A DNA stretch of 64,000 bases from Tellurirhabdus rosea (GCF_026278345.1 NZ_CP111085.1:4474501-4538500); one strand, 5' to 3'; positions 9,364-17,119 are shown, numbered from the stretch's first letter. The notes: a model not told the origin generated them from the sequence alone. Numbers and translations: made by a program.

Positions 9364-9375
9364 TGCCATTCCGGG
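9357..9375. terminator. Short palindromic hairpin right after the ABC ATPase stop
   Basis: CCCGGAATG and CATTCCGGG form a 9-bp perfect stem around a single base, immediately next to the TAA at 9376-9378. There is no T-run, so it may act as a transcript-stabilising hairpin rather than a strong terminator. Confidence 0.5.
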
Positions 9376-9993
9376 TTACGGCTTCCACTGCATCACGTCC
9401 ACCACGTTGTCGCAGAAATCGTATTCTTCGGGGACATTGGAGCCGATGAGCAGGATGGGGGCTTTCAGGGCGGTGACGTGTTCGCGGTACCAGGCGACGC
9501 CCTGCCGGTCGAGGTTGGAGGTGGGTTCGTCCAGAATGACCACGGACGCCTCCGAATAAAAGGCGAGGGCCAGCTTCACGCGCTGTTTCATGCCCGACGA
9601 AAACGCCTTGAGCTCCTTGTTCCGGGCGTGTTCGAGCCGCATGCGTTCGCAGAGGGCCGCCGGGGTGATGTCGTCGCGGAAAGGCTTGAAGGATTGGTGG
9701 AATTCGAGGAGTTCGAGCAGCGTCAGTTCTTCGATGAGTTCCAGATAGGGGGCGGCGATGACGATGTGCCGGTACCAGTCGTCGGCGTCGAGGGCCCCGG
9801 TGTCGGTCCGGTAAGTGAGTTGTCCTTCCGTCGCGGGAGCAACACCCGAAATCACGCTCAGGAGCGTCGATTTTCCGCTGCCGTTCGGTCCGACAAAGGT
9901 GTAGCTCCGGCCCGCTTCCAGCCGCAGGTCCACCCCTCTGAAAATCCATTCCCGCCGAAAGCGCTTGCCGATACCGGACAACTCAATGTTCAT
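9376..9993 (-). CDS. ABC transporter ATP-binding protein
   Basis: A 205-residue ATPase subunit that would power a membrane transporter from the cytoplasmic face. Motifs in order: Walker A GPNGSGKST (about residues 35-43), a Q-loop region that is diverged (IVIAAPYLELIEELT, with Ala before Pro where Gln is usual), the signature as FSSGMKQRVKLAL, and Walker B with D-loop VVILDEPTSNLD (about residues 156-167). The switch His is not obvious (LLIGSNVPEEYDFC), so hydrolysis may be atypical. It follows lpxA, separated by a word array, and no permease is adjacent except possibly the small membrane protein at 8778. Similar stand-alone ATPases follow lipid A genes in related bacteria; that link is inference. 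Confidence 0.88.
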   Translation of the reverse strand: MNIELSGIGKRFRREWIFRGVDLRLEAGRSYTFVGPNGSGKSTLLSVISGVAPATEGQLTYRTDTGALDADDWYRHIVIAAPYLELIEELTLLELLEFHQSFKPFRDDITPAALCERMRLEHARNKELKAFSSGMKQRVKLALAFYSEASVVILDEPTSNLDRQGVAWYREHVTALKAPILLIGSNVPEEYDFCDNVVDVMQWKP

Positions 9994-10076
9994 TAATTAT
10001 GAGTTATGAGTTAAGAGTTATGAGTTATGTGCGGCAGACGGCTGTTAACTCTTAACTCTTAACTCTTAATTCTTAA
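9994..10076. repeat. Inverted word array, type GAGTTAT/TTAACTC
   Basis: The left arm holds four copies of GAGTTA with a one- or two-base spacer (TG or AG). After a short centre (GCGGCAGACGGCTG) the right arm holds three copies of TTAACTC-type words and TTAATTCTTAAC. The array fills the whole space between the ATG of the ABC gene (9993) and the TAG of lpxA (10077-10079). Unlike the other arrays it lies between two co-directional genes. Confidence 0.8.
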
Positions 10077-10868
10077 CTATTCATTCTCCCGTCCCGAGGG
10101 GCCTTTCATGATGCCGCGTTCGGAGTTGCGGATGAAGTTGACGATTTCGTCGCGTTCGTCGGAGGGGGACAGTTCCAGTTCGATCAGCTGGAGGGCGTCG
10201 TTGTTGTTGAGGCCCCGCAGGTACACGTACCGGTAGATGTTCTGGATGTCGTTGATCTTTTCGTTGGAATAGCCCCGGCGGCGCAGCCCGATGGAGTTGA
10301 TGCCCGCATACGTCAGCGGCTCGCGGGCGGCTTTGGTGTAGGGTGGAACATCTTTCCGCACCAGCGACCCGCCCGAAATCATGGCGTGCGCCCCGATTTT
10401 GGTGAACTGCAGGACCGAGCTTGAGCCGCCGATGATCGCCCAGTCGCCCATGTGCACGTGACCCGCCATCTGGACGTTGTTGGTCAGGATGCAGTGGTTC
10501 CCGATCCGGCAGTCGTGCGCCACGTGGGAGTAGGCCATGATGAGGCAGCTGCTCCCGATTTCGGTTTTCCAGTGTTCTTCCGTGCCGCGGCTGATGGTGG
10601 CATATTCCCGGATGGTCGTATTGTCGCCGATGTAGGTTCGGGTGTATTCTCCTTTGAATTTCAAATCCTGGGGAGTCGATGAGATCACCGCTCCCGGATA
10701 AATCCGGCAGTTTTTGCCAATACGGGCCCCTTCGTTGATAACGGCGTGGGAACCAATCCAGGTGCCCTCCGCAATTTCAACGTCTTTATGAATGATAGCA
10801 AAAGGCTCAATCACAACATTGTGAGCGATTTTTGCCTCAGGATGGACGTATGCCAGTGGTTGAATCAT
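10077..10868 (-). CDS. lpxA: Acyl-ACP--UDP-N-acetylglucosamine O-acyltransferase
   Basis: First step of lipid A synthesis: it transfers a 3-hydroxyacyl chain to UDP-GlcNAc in the cytoplasm. The 263-residue protein has the left-handed beta-helix hexapeptide repeats from the N-terminus (HPEAKIAHNVVIEPFAII, IGKNCRIYPGAVI), the catalytic His in MAYSHVAHDCRIGNHC (about residue 122), the GGSSSVLQFTKIGAHAMISGG segment, and the C-terminal helical domain with the GINSIGLRRRGYS motif that distinguishes LpxA from LpxD. It is the last lpx gene in the order lpxD, lpxC-fabZ, lpxA on the minus strand, with an 83-base gap upstream that contains an imperfect hairpin. Confidence 0.96.
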   Translation of the reverse strand: MIQPLAYVHPEAKIAHNVVIEPFAIIHKDVEIAEGTWIGSHAVINEGARIGKNCRIYPGAVISSTPQDLKFKGEYTRTYIGDNTTIREYATISRGTEEHWKTEIGSSCLIMAYSHVAHDCRIGNHCILTNNVQMAGHVHMGDWAIIGGSSSVLQFTKIGAHAMISGGSLVRKDVPPYTKAAREPLTYAGINSIGLRRRGYSNEKINDIQNIYRYVYLRGLNNNDALQLIELELSPSDERDEIVNFIRNSERGIMKGPSGRENE

Positions 10869-10904
10869 TCCAAGTGTACGGTTTAAAGTCGTCGGTCCAT
10901 AAGC

Positions 10905-10950
10905 CGGCAGTCATCGGTAAGCCAAACGACTGACGGCGGAGCGACTGCCG
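10905..10950 (-). other. Hairpin between lpxC-fabZ and lpxA
   Basis: CGGCAGTC at 10905-10912 pairs with GACTGCCG at 10943-10950, with a further short internal repeat (CGACTGACGG) in the loop. It lacks a T-tract in the direction of transcription, so it is more likely an RNA-processing or attenuation element inside the lpx transcript than a terminator. Function is inferred. Confidence 0.45.
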
Positions 10951-10951
10951 A

Positions 10952-12346
10952 CTATTTTTTCTTTACAAGACTAGCGGTCATGTCCGCTTCGCAGACAAGT
11001 TGTCCGTTTACGTATCCGCGGCCGTTCATTTTGGCGATGCCCCGTTTCATGGGGGACGTAAATTCACAGCGGAAGATAATCGTGTCGCCCGGCAGGACAT
11101 TCCGGCGGAAGCGACAGTTGTCGATGCCTGCCAGGAACGGCCAGTAGTTTTCCGGATCGGGCACGGTACTCAGGACCAGGATTCCGCCCGTATGGGCCAT
11201 GGCTTCCAGTTGCAGCACACCCGGCATGACGGGGTTGCCCGGAAAATGGCCCGGGAAGAACGGTTCGTTCATCGTCACGTTCTTGATTCCGGTGACGCTG
11301 TTGGCATCCAGCGCGATGATTTTGTCAATCAGCTGGAAAGGGTACCGATGGGGCAGCAACTGGTAAACCCGGTTGATATCCATAACGGGCGGCTGCTTCG
11401 GATCGTACTGCGGCACCTGATTGGCGGCGTTTTTCTGGATCAATTTTTTGATTTTTTTGGCAAAAGCCACATTGGCTGCGTGACCCGGCCGGGCCGCGAG
11501 TACCTGTGCTTTGATGGGACGCCCGATCAGGGCCAGGTCGCCCACCAGGTCCAGCAGCTTGTGCCGGGCCATTTCGTTCGGGTAATGCAGTTCCAGGTTG
11601 TTGAGGATGCCTTCCTGCCGGTTGACGCCTACCTTCGGTTTGTTGAGCAGCTGGGCCAGGTGGTCGAGTTCGCCCTCTTCCACTTCCCGGTCCACGATGA
11701 CGATGGCGTTGGTGAGGTCGCCGCCTTTGATCAGGTTCTGCTTGTAGAGCATCTCCAGTTCGTGCAGGAATACGAACGTCCGGCACTTGGCGATCTCGTC
11801 CGAAAACTGGGTGATGTCGTTCAGCGAGGCGTGCTGGCTGGCAATGACCCGGGAGTTGTAATCGACCATCACCGTCAGGCGGTAGTCGTTCAGCGGCAGG
11901 GCGGCAATCTCAATGTCTTTTTCCGGATTCCGGTAATGGACGTACTCGTTGATTTCGAAGTAGTTGCGGTAGGCGTTCTGCTCCTCGATGCCCGCGTCGC
12001 GCAGGGCGTCCACGAAGCGGATGGAGCTTCCGTCCATGATCGGCGGCTCGGGGCCGTCGAGCTGGATGAGAATGTTGTCAAGCTGCAAACCGACCAGGGC
12101 GGCCAGGGTGTGTTCAACGGTATGGACACGGGCACCGCTCTGCTCCAGGGTTGTGCCGCGGGAAAGGTCCACCACATTGTCCACGTCCGCATCGACGATG
12201 GGCTGTCCAGGCAGGTCCACGCGCTGGAACTTGTAACCATGATTGGGCGGAGCGGGCAGGAACGTCATCGTCGCCTGAACCCCCGTGTGAAGGCCGACGC
12301 CCGAGACCGAGACCGCTTTCTGAATCGTTTGCTGTTTGGTATTCAT
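10952..12346 (-). CDS. lpxC-fabZ: Bifunctional UDP-3-O-acyl-GlcNAc deacetylase / 3-hydroxyacyl-ACP dehydratase
   Basis: A 464-residue cytoplasmic fusion protein. Residues about 1-300 are LpxC, the zinc deacetylase that commits UDP-GlcNAc to lipid A: zinc and catalytic motifs are visible in VHTVEHTLAAL and in RHKLLDLVGDLALIG. Residues about 310-464 are FabZ, the fatty-acid dehydratase: LLPHRYPFQLIDKI, then EPFFPGHFPGNPVMPGVLQLEAMAH with the catalytic His and Glu. The fusion is characteristic of Bacteroidota. The start MNTKQQTIQKAVSVSGVGLHTG at 12346 matches the family; the longer frame overlaps lpxD. The gene starts 31 bases after the lpxD stop, so the two are co-transcribed. Confidence 0.96.
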   Translation of the reverse strand: MNTKQQTIQKAVSVSGVGLHTGVQATMTFLPAPPNHGYKFQRVDLPGQPIVDADVDNVVDLSRGTTLEQSGARVHTVEHTLAALVGLQLDNILIQLDGPEPPIMDGSSIRFVDALRDAGIEEQNAYRNYFEINEYVHYRNPEKDIEIAALPLNDYRLTVMVDYNSRVIASQHASLNDITQFSDEIAKCRTFVFLHELEMLYKQNLIKGGDLTNAIVIVDREVEEGELDHLAQLLNKPKVGVNRQEGILNNLELHYPNEMARHKLLDLVGDLALIGRPIKAQVLAARPGHAANVAFAKKIKKLIQKNAANQVPQYDPKQPPVMDINRVYQLLPHRYPFQLIDKIIALDANSVTGIKNVTMNEPFFPGHFPGNPVMPGVLQLEAMAHTGGILVLSTVPDPENYWPFLAGIDNCRFRRNVLPGDTIIFRCEFTSPMKRGIAKMNGRGYVNGQLVCEADMTASLVKKK

Positions 12347-12377
12347 GTATAGGTTTTCCGATAGAGACCGGAAGCGG

Positions 12378-13445
12378 TTAACTAACTTTTCCGTTGGCAG
12401 GCACTTCGCTTCCGTATTGATTTCTGTGATTCTTTTCAAGCAGACTGACGCGTTTTTCAAGGGAAGGCAGCTTGCGGAAAACCGCCAGCGAGCGCATGTT
12501 TTCGCTCAGTTCGGTGGCGGGTGAGCCGTTGAGCGACACGCCCTCCTCCTTGATGGATTTGCCGACGCCGGACTGGGCACCGACCTTGGTGCCGCTGGCC
12601 AGAACCAGGTGACCGGCAAAGCCGACCTGTCCGCCGATGACGCAGTTGTCGCCCAGTTTGGTCGAACCGGCAATGCCCGTCTGGGCGGCAATGACCGTAT
12701 TCCGGCCGATTTCGACGTTGTGTCCGACCTGAATCAGGTTGTCGAGCTTGACGCCCTGCCGGATGATGGTCGAACCCATGGTGGCGCAATCGATGGTGGT
12801 ATTGGCCCCGACGCTGACGTTGTCTTCAATGACCACGTTGCCGAGCTGGGGAATCGTCCGGTAGGTGCCGTCGGCCTGGGGTGCAAAGCCGAAGCCATCC
12901 GAACCGATGACCGCCCCGGCATGCAGAACGCAATCCCGGCCGATGACCGTGTTGTCGTATATCCTGACGCCCGCGTAAATAATCGTATTGTCGCCGATGC
13001 TGACATTGTTGCCGATGTACGCCTGCGGGTAGATCCGGACGTTGCTGCCGATGCGGCAATTGTCGCCGACGTAGGAGAACGCGCCCCGGTAGCCGCCCTC
13101 GCCGAAGGAGGTTCCGGCCCCGGCAAAGGAAGGCTGTTCAACGCCCGAGCGGCCTTCTTTCAGGCGCCGGTTTACTTCTTCGAGCAGCTGGGTAAACGCA
13201 GAATAGGAGTTATCTACGAAAATAAGCGTCGCCTGGACAGATTGCTTCGGCTGGAAACTCTTATCGACAATGACGGCCGAGGAAGCCGTTGTGTATAAGT
13301 AAGGCTCGTATTTGAGATTTGATAAAAAAGATATACTACCCGCGCCGCCTTCTTCGATTTTAGATACCCGGCTGATTTTCAGTGAGTCATCGCCGCTGGT
13401 AGTACCGTTTAGCAGGGTCGCAATCTGCCTGATAGTAAATTCCAT
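12378..13445 (-). CDS. lpxD: UDP-3-O-(3-hydroxyacyl)glucosamine N-acyltransferase
   Basis: Third step of lipid A synthesis, adding the N-linked acyl chain. The 355-residue protein starts MEFTIRQIATLLNGTT at 13445, the family start. The N-terminal uridine-binding domain runs to about residue 105 (SFLSNLKYEPYLYTT, TLIFVDNSYSAF). It is followed by hexapeptide repeats (IGSNVRIYPQAYIG, IGDNTIIYAGVRIYDN) with the catalytic His in LIQVGHNVEIGRNTVI (about residue 250) and a C-terminal helix. It is first in the lpx cluster, with the HD phosphohydrolase gene upstream on the same strand across a word array. Confidence 0.95.
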   Translation of the reverse strand: MEFTIRQIATLLNGTTSGDDSLKISRVSKIEEGGAGSISFLSNLKYEPYLYTTASSAVIVDKSFQPKQSVQATLIFVDNSYSAFTQLLEEVNRRLKEGRSGVEQPSFAGAGTSFGEGGYRGAFSYVGDNCRIGSNVRIYPQAYIGNNVSIGDNTIIYAGVRIYDNTVIGRDCVLHAGAVIGSDGFGFAPQADGTYRTIPQLGNVVIEDNVSVGANTTIDCATMGSTIIRQGVKLDNLIQVGHNVEIGRNTVIAAQTGIAGSTKLGDNCVIGGQVGFAGHLVLASGTKVGAQSGVGKSIKEEGVSLNGSPATELSENMRSLAVFRKLPSLEKRVSLLEKNHRNQYGSEVPANGKVS

Positions 13446-13544
13446 AGAGTTAGCCGGGTCACCGGAGCAACCCTTCAAGATTCAGGTAATTCAGCCGCTA
13501 AGGTAGCCAACAAATTGGACTATTGACAGGATTCGGACAAATTT

Positions 13545-13650
13545 CGATGAATAATGAATAATGACTACTGAATAATGAAAGGGCAGCCGGTTTGGGCCTT
13601 TTGCGGCAGAACCTCCTTATTCATTCTTCATTGGTCATTATTCATTGGAT
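13545..13650. repeat. Inverted word array, type GAATAATGA/TCATTATTC
   Basis: The left arm carries GATGAATAATGAATAATGA and a further GAATAATGA. The right arm carries the inverted words TTATTCATTCTTCATT and TCATTATTCATT, around a GC-rich centre (GGGCAGCC, TTTTGCGGCAG). The right arm overlaps the 3' end of the HD gene: its last codons, reading NPMNNDQ and stop, are repeat sequence. Confidence 0.8.
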
Positions 13651-14899
13651 TTCTAGCCCAGCAGACGTAATACCGACGTACAATATTTGCCAGCGCCTTG
13701 ATTCCGGGCAGGTCCGAGGCGTCGGCAATATCGGCCACCCGGCCATTTTTGAATTTGATCAGAATGTTGTCGGTACGGGCTTCCTGCGAAGACAGATAAG
13801 CGGCGTTGGTGGCAATGCCGCTGTGAATAAAATAGGATAATTCGTCGGACGGAATATTCTGGCGGACGAGCTGCTGCTGCACGTCCAGAATCACTTCTTC
13901 GGCCAGCGGCTGGTCCGAAAGGATGATCTTGAAGAGTTTCCGTTCGAGCATGCGCGCGCAGAGATCCGCCAGCACCCGGTCGGGGTGGCGGCTCCAGATT
14001 TTGATGGCCGACCAGATGTCGTAGTCGTCCAGTTCCGAGAAGGCCTGGAGGTATTCGGGATGGCTTTCAAAATCGGCCAGCGTAACGGCCCTGCTCAGAA
14101 AGAGCGTCAGGGCGGGGGAGGCCGGTACCGCCGTTCCCCGGCTGATGAGGAACCGGGCCCGCCGGATAAGCTGAATCAGCATGGCTTCCGCGCAGAGCGA
14201 GGTTTTGTGCAGGTAGACCTGCCAGTACATCAGCCGCCGGGCGTTGAGGAAGTTTTCGATGCTGAGAATGCCTTTGGCTTCCACCACCAGCCGGTCTTTC
14301 TGCCCGGCATCTTTGGCCAGGTCCAGCATTTTGATGATGCGGTCGGCCCCGATCGTGCCTTCGGCCACGCCCGTGTAAAAACAGTCGCGGTTGAGGTAAT
14401 CCATGCGGTCCATGTCCAGCTGGCTCGAAATAAGCTGGTGGAAGAAAGGCCGCTCGTACGTGCCCTCAAACATCCGGATCGCCAGCGTCAGCGCCCCGCC
14501 GAACTCCCAGTTGATGTCCTGCATCAGCAGCAGCGACAGACTTTCGTGGTGAACCCCGTTGAGGATGGTGTGTTCCAGGACGTGGGAAAACGGGCCGTGT
14601 CCAAGGTCGTGCAGGAGGATGGCGGCCTGAACGGCTTCGCACTCCGCCTCGGTAATGAGATGTCCTTTGCCGCGCAAAGCCTGGATGGCCTGCCCCATCA
14701 GGTGCATGGCCCCGAGCGCGTGGTGAAAACGGGTATGCAGCGCTCCCGGATACACGAATTCCGACATACCGAGCTGCTTGATGCGCCGCAGCCGCTGAAA
14801 ATAACGGTGTTCGACCAGATCGTAGATGAGGTCGCTGGGAATGGTGATAAACCCGTAAACGGGATCGTTAAAAATCTTTTTCTTGTTGGAACTGGCCAA
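13628..14899 (-). CDS. HD-domain phosphohydrolase (dNTPase-like)
   Basis: A 423-residue cytoplasmic metal-dependent phosphohydrolase of the HD/YdhJ type, related to deoxynucleoside triphosphate triphosphohydrolases. The HD motif is split as usual: FHHALGAMHLMG (first His, about residue 52), then ILLHDLGHGPFSHVLEH (HD pair about residues 93-97). The N-terminus KKKIFNDPVYGFITIP and RIKQLGMSEFVYPGA match Bacteroidota members. The only fitting start is a TTG at 14899; no ATG or GTG is available upstream in frame. A -7 box TATCTTTG lies 23 bases upstream of it. The C-terminal seven residues are encoded by a repeat arm, so the natural end may once have been different. Confidence 0.88.
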   Translation of the reverse strand: MASSNKKKIFNDPVYGFITIPSDLIYDLVEHRYFQRLRRIKQLGMSEFVYPGALHTRFHHALGAMHLMGQAIQALRGKGHLITEAECEAVQAAILLHDLGHGPFSHVLEHTILNGVHHESLSLLLMQDINWEFGGALTLAIRMFEGTYERPFFHQLISSQLDMDRMDYLNRDCFYTGVAEGTIGADRIIKMLDLAKDAGQKDRLVVEAKGILSIENFLNARRLMYWQVYLHKTSLCAEAMLIQLIRRARFLISRGTAVPASPALTLFLSRAVTLADFESHPEYLQAFSELDDYDIWSAIKIWSRHPDRVLADLCARMLERKLFKIILSDQPLAEEVILDVQQQLVRQNIPSDELSYFIHSGIATNAAYLSSQEARTDNILIKFKNGRVADIADASDLPGIKALANIVRRYYVCWARNPMNNDQ

Positions 14900-14921
14900 A
14901 CCGGTGATGGGGTGTTTTGGG

Positions 14922-14929
14922 CAAAGATA
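14922..14929 (-). promoter_or_regulatory. Promoter -7 box for the HD phosphohydrolase
   Basis: On the minus strand the bases read TATCTTTG, a match to the Bacteroidota -7 consensus TANNTTTG, 23 bases before the TTG start. No clear TTTG -33 box is visible; that position falls in the neighbouring word array. Confidence 0.5.
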
Positions 14930-14931
14930 AT

Positions 14932-15052
14932 GGTTTATCGTTGAAGGTTTAACGTGTAACGTAGCTTCGCCTCTTTACGAGTTCTTGGGAAAGCGGAGCC
15001 GCGTTCAACCTTATACCTTCAACGTTAAACCTTAAACCTTCAACGATAAACC
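14932..15052. repeat. Inverted word array, type GGTTTATCGTTGAAGG
   Basis: A 21-bp perfect inverted repeat: 14932-14952 begins GGTTTATCGTTG and 15032-15052 is its exact inverse. Extra partial words lie inside each arm (TTTAACGTGTAACG; TTCAACC, TATACCTTCAACG, TTAAACC). The unique centre includes the GC-rich stretch around AAGCGGAGCCGCG. It lies between the HD gene promoter and the stop (15053-15055) of the next gene upstream, both on the minus strand. Confidence 0.85.
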
Positions 15053-15571
15053 TTAATCTCTTGAACGATTTCTCCCCCCTGACAACCACAGGTACGCGAG
15101 GGTGGCGACGCCGACGGTGATGGCTATGTTAGTGGCCAGTCCTTTCGGGTTGTGCTTCCACATGGCTTTGTAGCCTTTTTCGGCGAAGAAATTCGGGATT
15201 TTGCCGTTGCGGATGTCTTCCACGATGCCTTCCACCACGTTGACGCGGTCGGCAACGATCAGCGGGAGCCAGTGGCGAAATTTACTTTCGCTGTACTGGA
15301 AGGCATACCGGCGGATTTGCCCGCTCAGGCCCGACGGCGGTGAAGCCGTCCCAAAGACGGCGCTCACGTTGGGCCGCTCGTTGGAGTGCAGCACCTCGAT
15401 GTTGACGGGCTGCTGCGCCGGGCGCTCCCAGCTGTAGCCTGTCTGTTCGGCATCGGTCCGATCTTTCATCGGGTAAGTCGGGTCGTTTTTCGGGTCGGCG
15501 TCGATGCCCCAGCCGGGAATATTTTTGAAATCCGGATTTTTGGCATTTACCGGAGCGATGGTCGTTTCCAT
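15053..15571 (-). CDS. Hypothetical protein with C-terminal membrane anchor (172 aa)
   Basis: Not a family I recognise. The N-terminal half is polar and Pro/Asn/Asp-rich (NPDFKNIPGWGIDADPKNDPTYPMKDRTD) with no signal peptide. The middle (RRYAFQYSESKFRHWLPLIVADRVNVVEGIVEDI) looks helical. Close to the C-terminus a single hydrophobic segment (NIAITVGVATLAYLWLSG, about residues 147-164) is followed by a basic tail (RNRSRD), as in tail-anchored proteins. It is transcribed in the same direction as, and downstream of, the alcohol dehydrogenase, with a word array between them. Confidence 0.7.
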   Translation of the reverse strand: METTIAPVNAKNPDFKNIPGWGIDADPKNDPTYPMKDRTDAEQTGYSWERPAQQPVNIEVLHSNERPNVSAVFGTASPPSGLSGQIRRYAFQYSESKFRHWLPLIVADRVNVVEGIVEDIRNGKIPNFFAEKGYKAMWKHNPKGLATNIAITVGVATLAYLWLSGGRNRSRD

Positions 15572-15594
15572 ACGTTGGTTGTTTAATGAATTGG

Positions 15595-15695
15595 TAGTTT
15601 ATGGTGTACAGTTTATAGTTTAAGGTTTATAGTTTATAGCGGTGCCCCCCATAAACCCTAAACTGAAAACTGAAAACTGTAAACTGAAAACCCCC
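15595..15695. repeat. Inverted word array, type AGTTTATAG/AAACTGAAA
   Basis: The left arm repeats GTTTAT with the tails GG, AG and AGC (AGTTTATGG, AGTTTATAG, GGTTTATAG, AGTTTATAGC). The right arm has ATAAACC, TAAACTG and three AAAACTG words. The two arms are inverse in sense but less exact than in the other arrays. It ends directly at the stop codon (TAA, 15696-15698) of the alcohol dehydrogenase. Confidence 0.75.
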
Positions 15696-16847
15696 TTACG
15701 CCGCCCTGGGCGGAATCAGCACGGGTTTGATGCAGTTGTCGAGTTTGTCCGAGAAAATGCGGTAGGCGTCCGAGATTTCTTCCAGCGGCACGCGGTGCGT
15801 AATCAGCCCTTTCGGGTTCAGAATGCCGTTCTGGATGTGCTCGATCAGGCGCGGCAGGTGCTTTTTGACCGACGCCTGGTTGGCCCGGATGGTCAGCCCT
15901 TTGTTGACGACGTTACCGATCGGAATCAGGTTGCCCGTCGGTCCGTAGACGCCCACGATGGAGACAATTCCGCCTTTCTTGACGGAGTTGATGGCCCAGT
16001 GCAGCGCCGTGGCCGACCCGGCCTGCAGCAGCATTTTGCGGCCCGTGATGGTCTGCATGGCGTCGCCGGCGGCTTCGGCGCCCACGGCATCGATGACGAC
16101 ATCGGCTCCCATCCAGTCGGTTTCCTTTTTCAGGAACAGGACCACGTCGTCCATTTCCTTGAAGTTATAGGCTTCGCAGTGCGCGTAGTTTTTGGCAAAC
16201 TCAAGCCGGTATTCGACATGGTCGATGATGATGACCCGTCCGGCTCCGAACAGCCACGAGCAGCGGGCCGCCATGATGCCGACCGGGCCGGCGCCGAAAA
16301 CGACGACCGTATCGCCGGGCTGGATGCCGCCCATTTCGGCGGCCTGGTAGGCCGTCGGGACCACGTCCGTGAGCATCACGGCATCGTCCAGGTCCATCCC
16401 TTCCGGAATGACCGTCGGGCCGAAGTTGGCGTACGGCACGCGCACGTATTCGGCCTGTCCGCCGTGGTAGCCGCCGGCCGTGTGCGAATAGCCGAAAATG
16501 CCGCCCACCGCAGTAGCCTCGGGGTTCGACTCGTGGCAGTTGCCGTAGAGGCCCTGCTGACAGAAGTGGCACCGGCCGCAGGCGATGTTGAAAGGCACGA
16601 GCACGTGGTCGCCGACCTTCACGTTATGGACTTCCGGCCCCACTTCTTCCACGATACCGACAAACTCATGACCAAAGGTGGTGCCCACCCGGGTATCGGG
16701 AACGTTGCCGTTGTAGAGGTGCAGATCGGACCCGCAGATGCAGGAACGGGTTACCCGAACGATGGCGTCCTCGGGGTGGAGGATTTCGGGCATGGGTTTG
16801 TGGTCGATGCGGACCCGTTGCGGGCCGCGGTAGTTCATTGCGAGCAT
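15696..16847 (-). CDS. Zinc-dependent alcohol dehydrogenase (formaldehyde dehydrogenase-like)
   Basis: A 383-residue cytoplasmic medium-chain dehydrogenase, NAD(P)-dependent. The catalytic zinc ligands are in CICGSDLHLYNG and GHEFVGIVEEVG. The structural zinc site has the four cysteines in CGRCHFCQQGLYGNC (about residues 92-106). The Rossmann loop is VVVFGAGPVGIMAA (about residue 180). The insertion after the zinc lobe (HESNPEATAVGGIFGYSHTAGGYHGGQAEYVRVP) is typical of the glutathione-independent formaldehyde dehydrogenase-like branch; the real substrate is unknown. I took the ATG at 16847 (MLAMNYRGPQRV); an ATG at 16880 is also in frame. It is divergent from the tRNA gene. Confidence 0.9.
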   Translation of the reverse strand: MLAMNYRGPQRVRIDHKPMPEILHPEDAIVRVTRSCICGSDLHLYNGNVPDTRVGTTFGHEFVGIVEEVGPEVHNVKVGDHVLVPFNIACGRCHFCQQGLYGNCHESNPEATAVGGIFGYSHTAGGYHGGQAEYVRVPYANFGPTVIPEGMDLDDAVMLTDVVPTAYQAAEMGGIQPGDTVVVFGAGPVGIMAARCSWLFGAGRVIIIDHVEYRLEFAKNYAHCEAYNFKEMDDVVLFLKKETDWMGADVVIDAVGAEAAGDAMQTITGRKMLLQAGSATALHWAINSVKKGGIVSIVGVYGPTGNLIPIGNVVNKGLTIRANQASVKKHLPRLIEHIQNGILNPKGLITHRVPLEEISDAYRIFSDKLDNCIKPVLIPPRAA

Positions 16848-16975
16848 AGGTGTCGTTTCTAACGTTGATACTAAAGACAACCACCGACTGCCGGGATGCG
16901 CTTCAAAAAATCTTTTGAATGGTACGAGCGATGCGGATTTGGCGCGGAAGCGGACGAGATTCGGTCCGGAGGGGC

Positions 16976-17005
16976 TTGGCCGAAAGGCAAAATTTTGTAC
17001 CTTTG
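16976..17005 (+). promoter_or_regulatory. Promoter of the tRNA gene
   Basis: TACCTTTG at 16998-17005 is a full match to the Bacteroidota -7 consensus TANNTTTG. A TTG at 16976-16978 lies at the spacing expected for the -33 box. The predicted start of transcription is about 25 bases before the mature tRNA. Confidence 0.65.
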
Positions 17006-17034
17006 TCGATGATTTGCGGCCACAACCGCAGTCA

Positions 17035-17108
17035 GGGCCTATAGCTCAGTCGGTTAGAGCATCTGACTCATAATCAGGTGGTCCCAGGTTCGAGCCCTGG
17101 TGGGCCCA
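17035..17108 (+). tRNA. tRNA with CAT anticodon (tRNA-Met, or tRNA-Ile2)
   Basis: All four arms pair: acceptor GGGCCTA with TGGGCCC (17035-17041 and 17101-17107), D stem GCTC/GAGC, anticodon stem TCTGA/TCAGG (17062-17066 and 17074-17078), and T stem CCAGG/CCTGG with loop TTCGAGC. The seven-base anticodon loop CTCATAA puts CAT at 17069-17071. The 3' CCA is not fully encoded. It has a normal first pair, so it is not an initiator by the usual E. coli criterion. CAT could be elongator Met, or Ile2 if C34 is modified to lysidine; sequence alone does not settle it. Confidence 0.93.
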
Positions 17109-17119
17109 CAGTGAAAATC

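Noticed and set aside
9014-9949. Minus-strand frame of 311 codons over the ABC gene and its downstream region
   Set aside because: It is out of phase with the ABC ATPase motifs and has no recognisable domain; the true phase gives Walker A and B.
11000-12352. Plus-strand open frame of 450 codons opposite lpxC-fabZ
   Set aside because: No family pattern; the minus strand is a certain LpxC-FabZ fusion.
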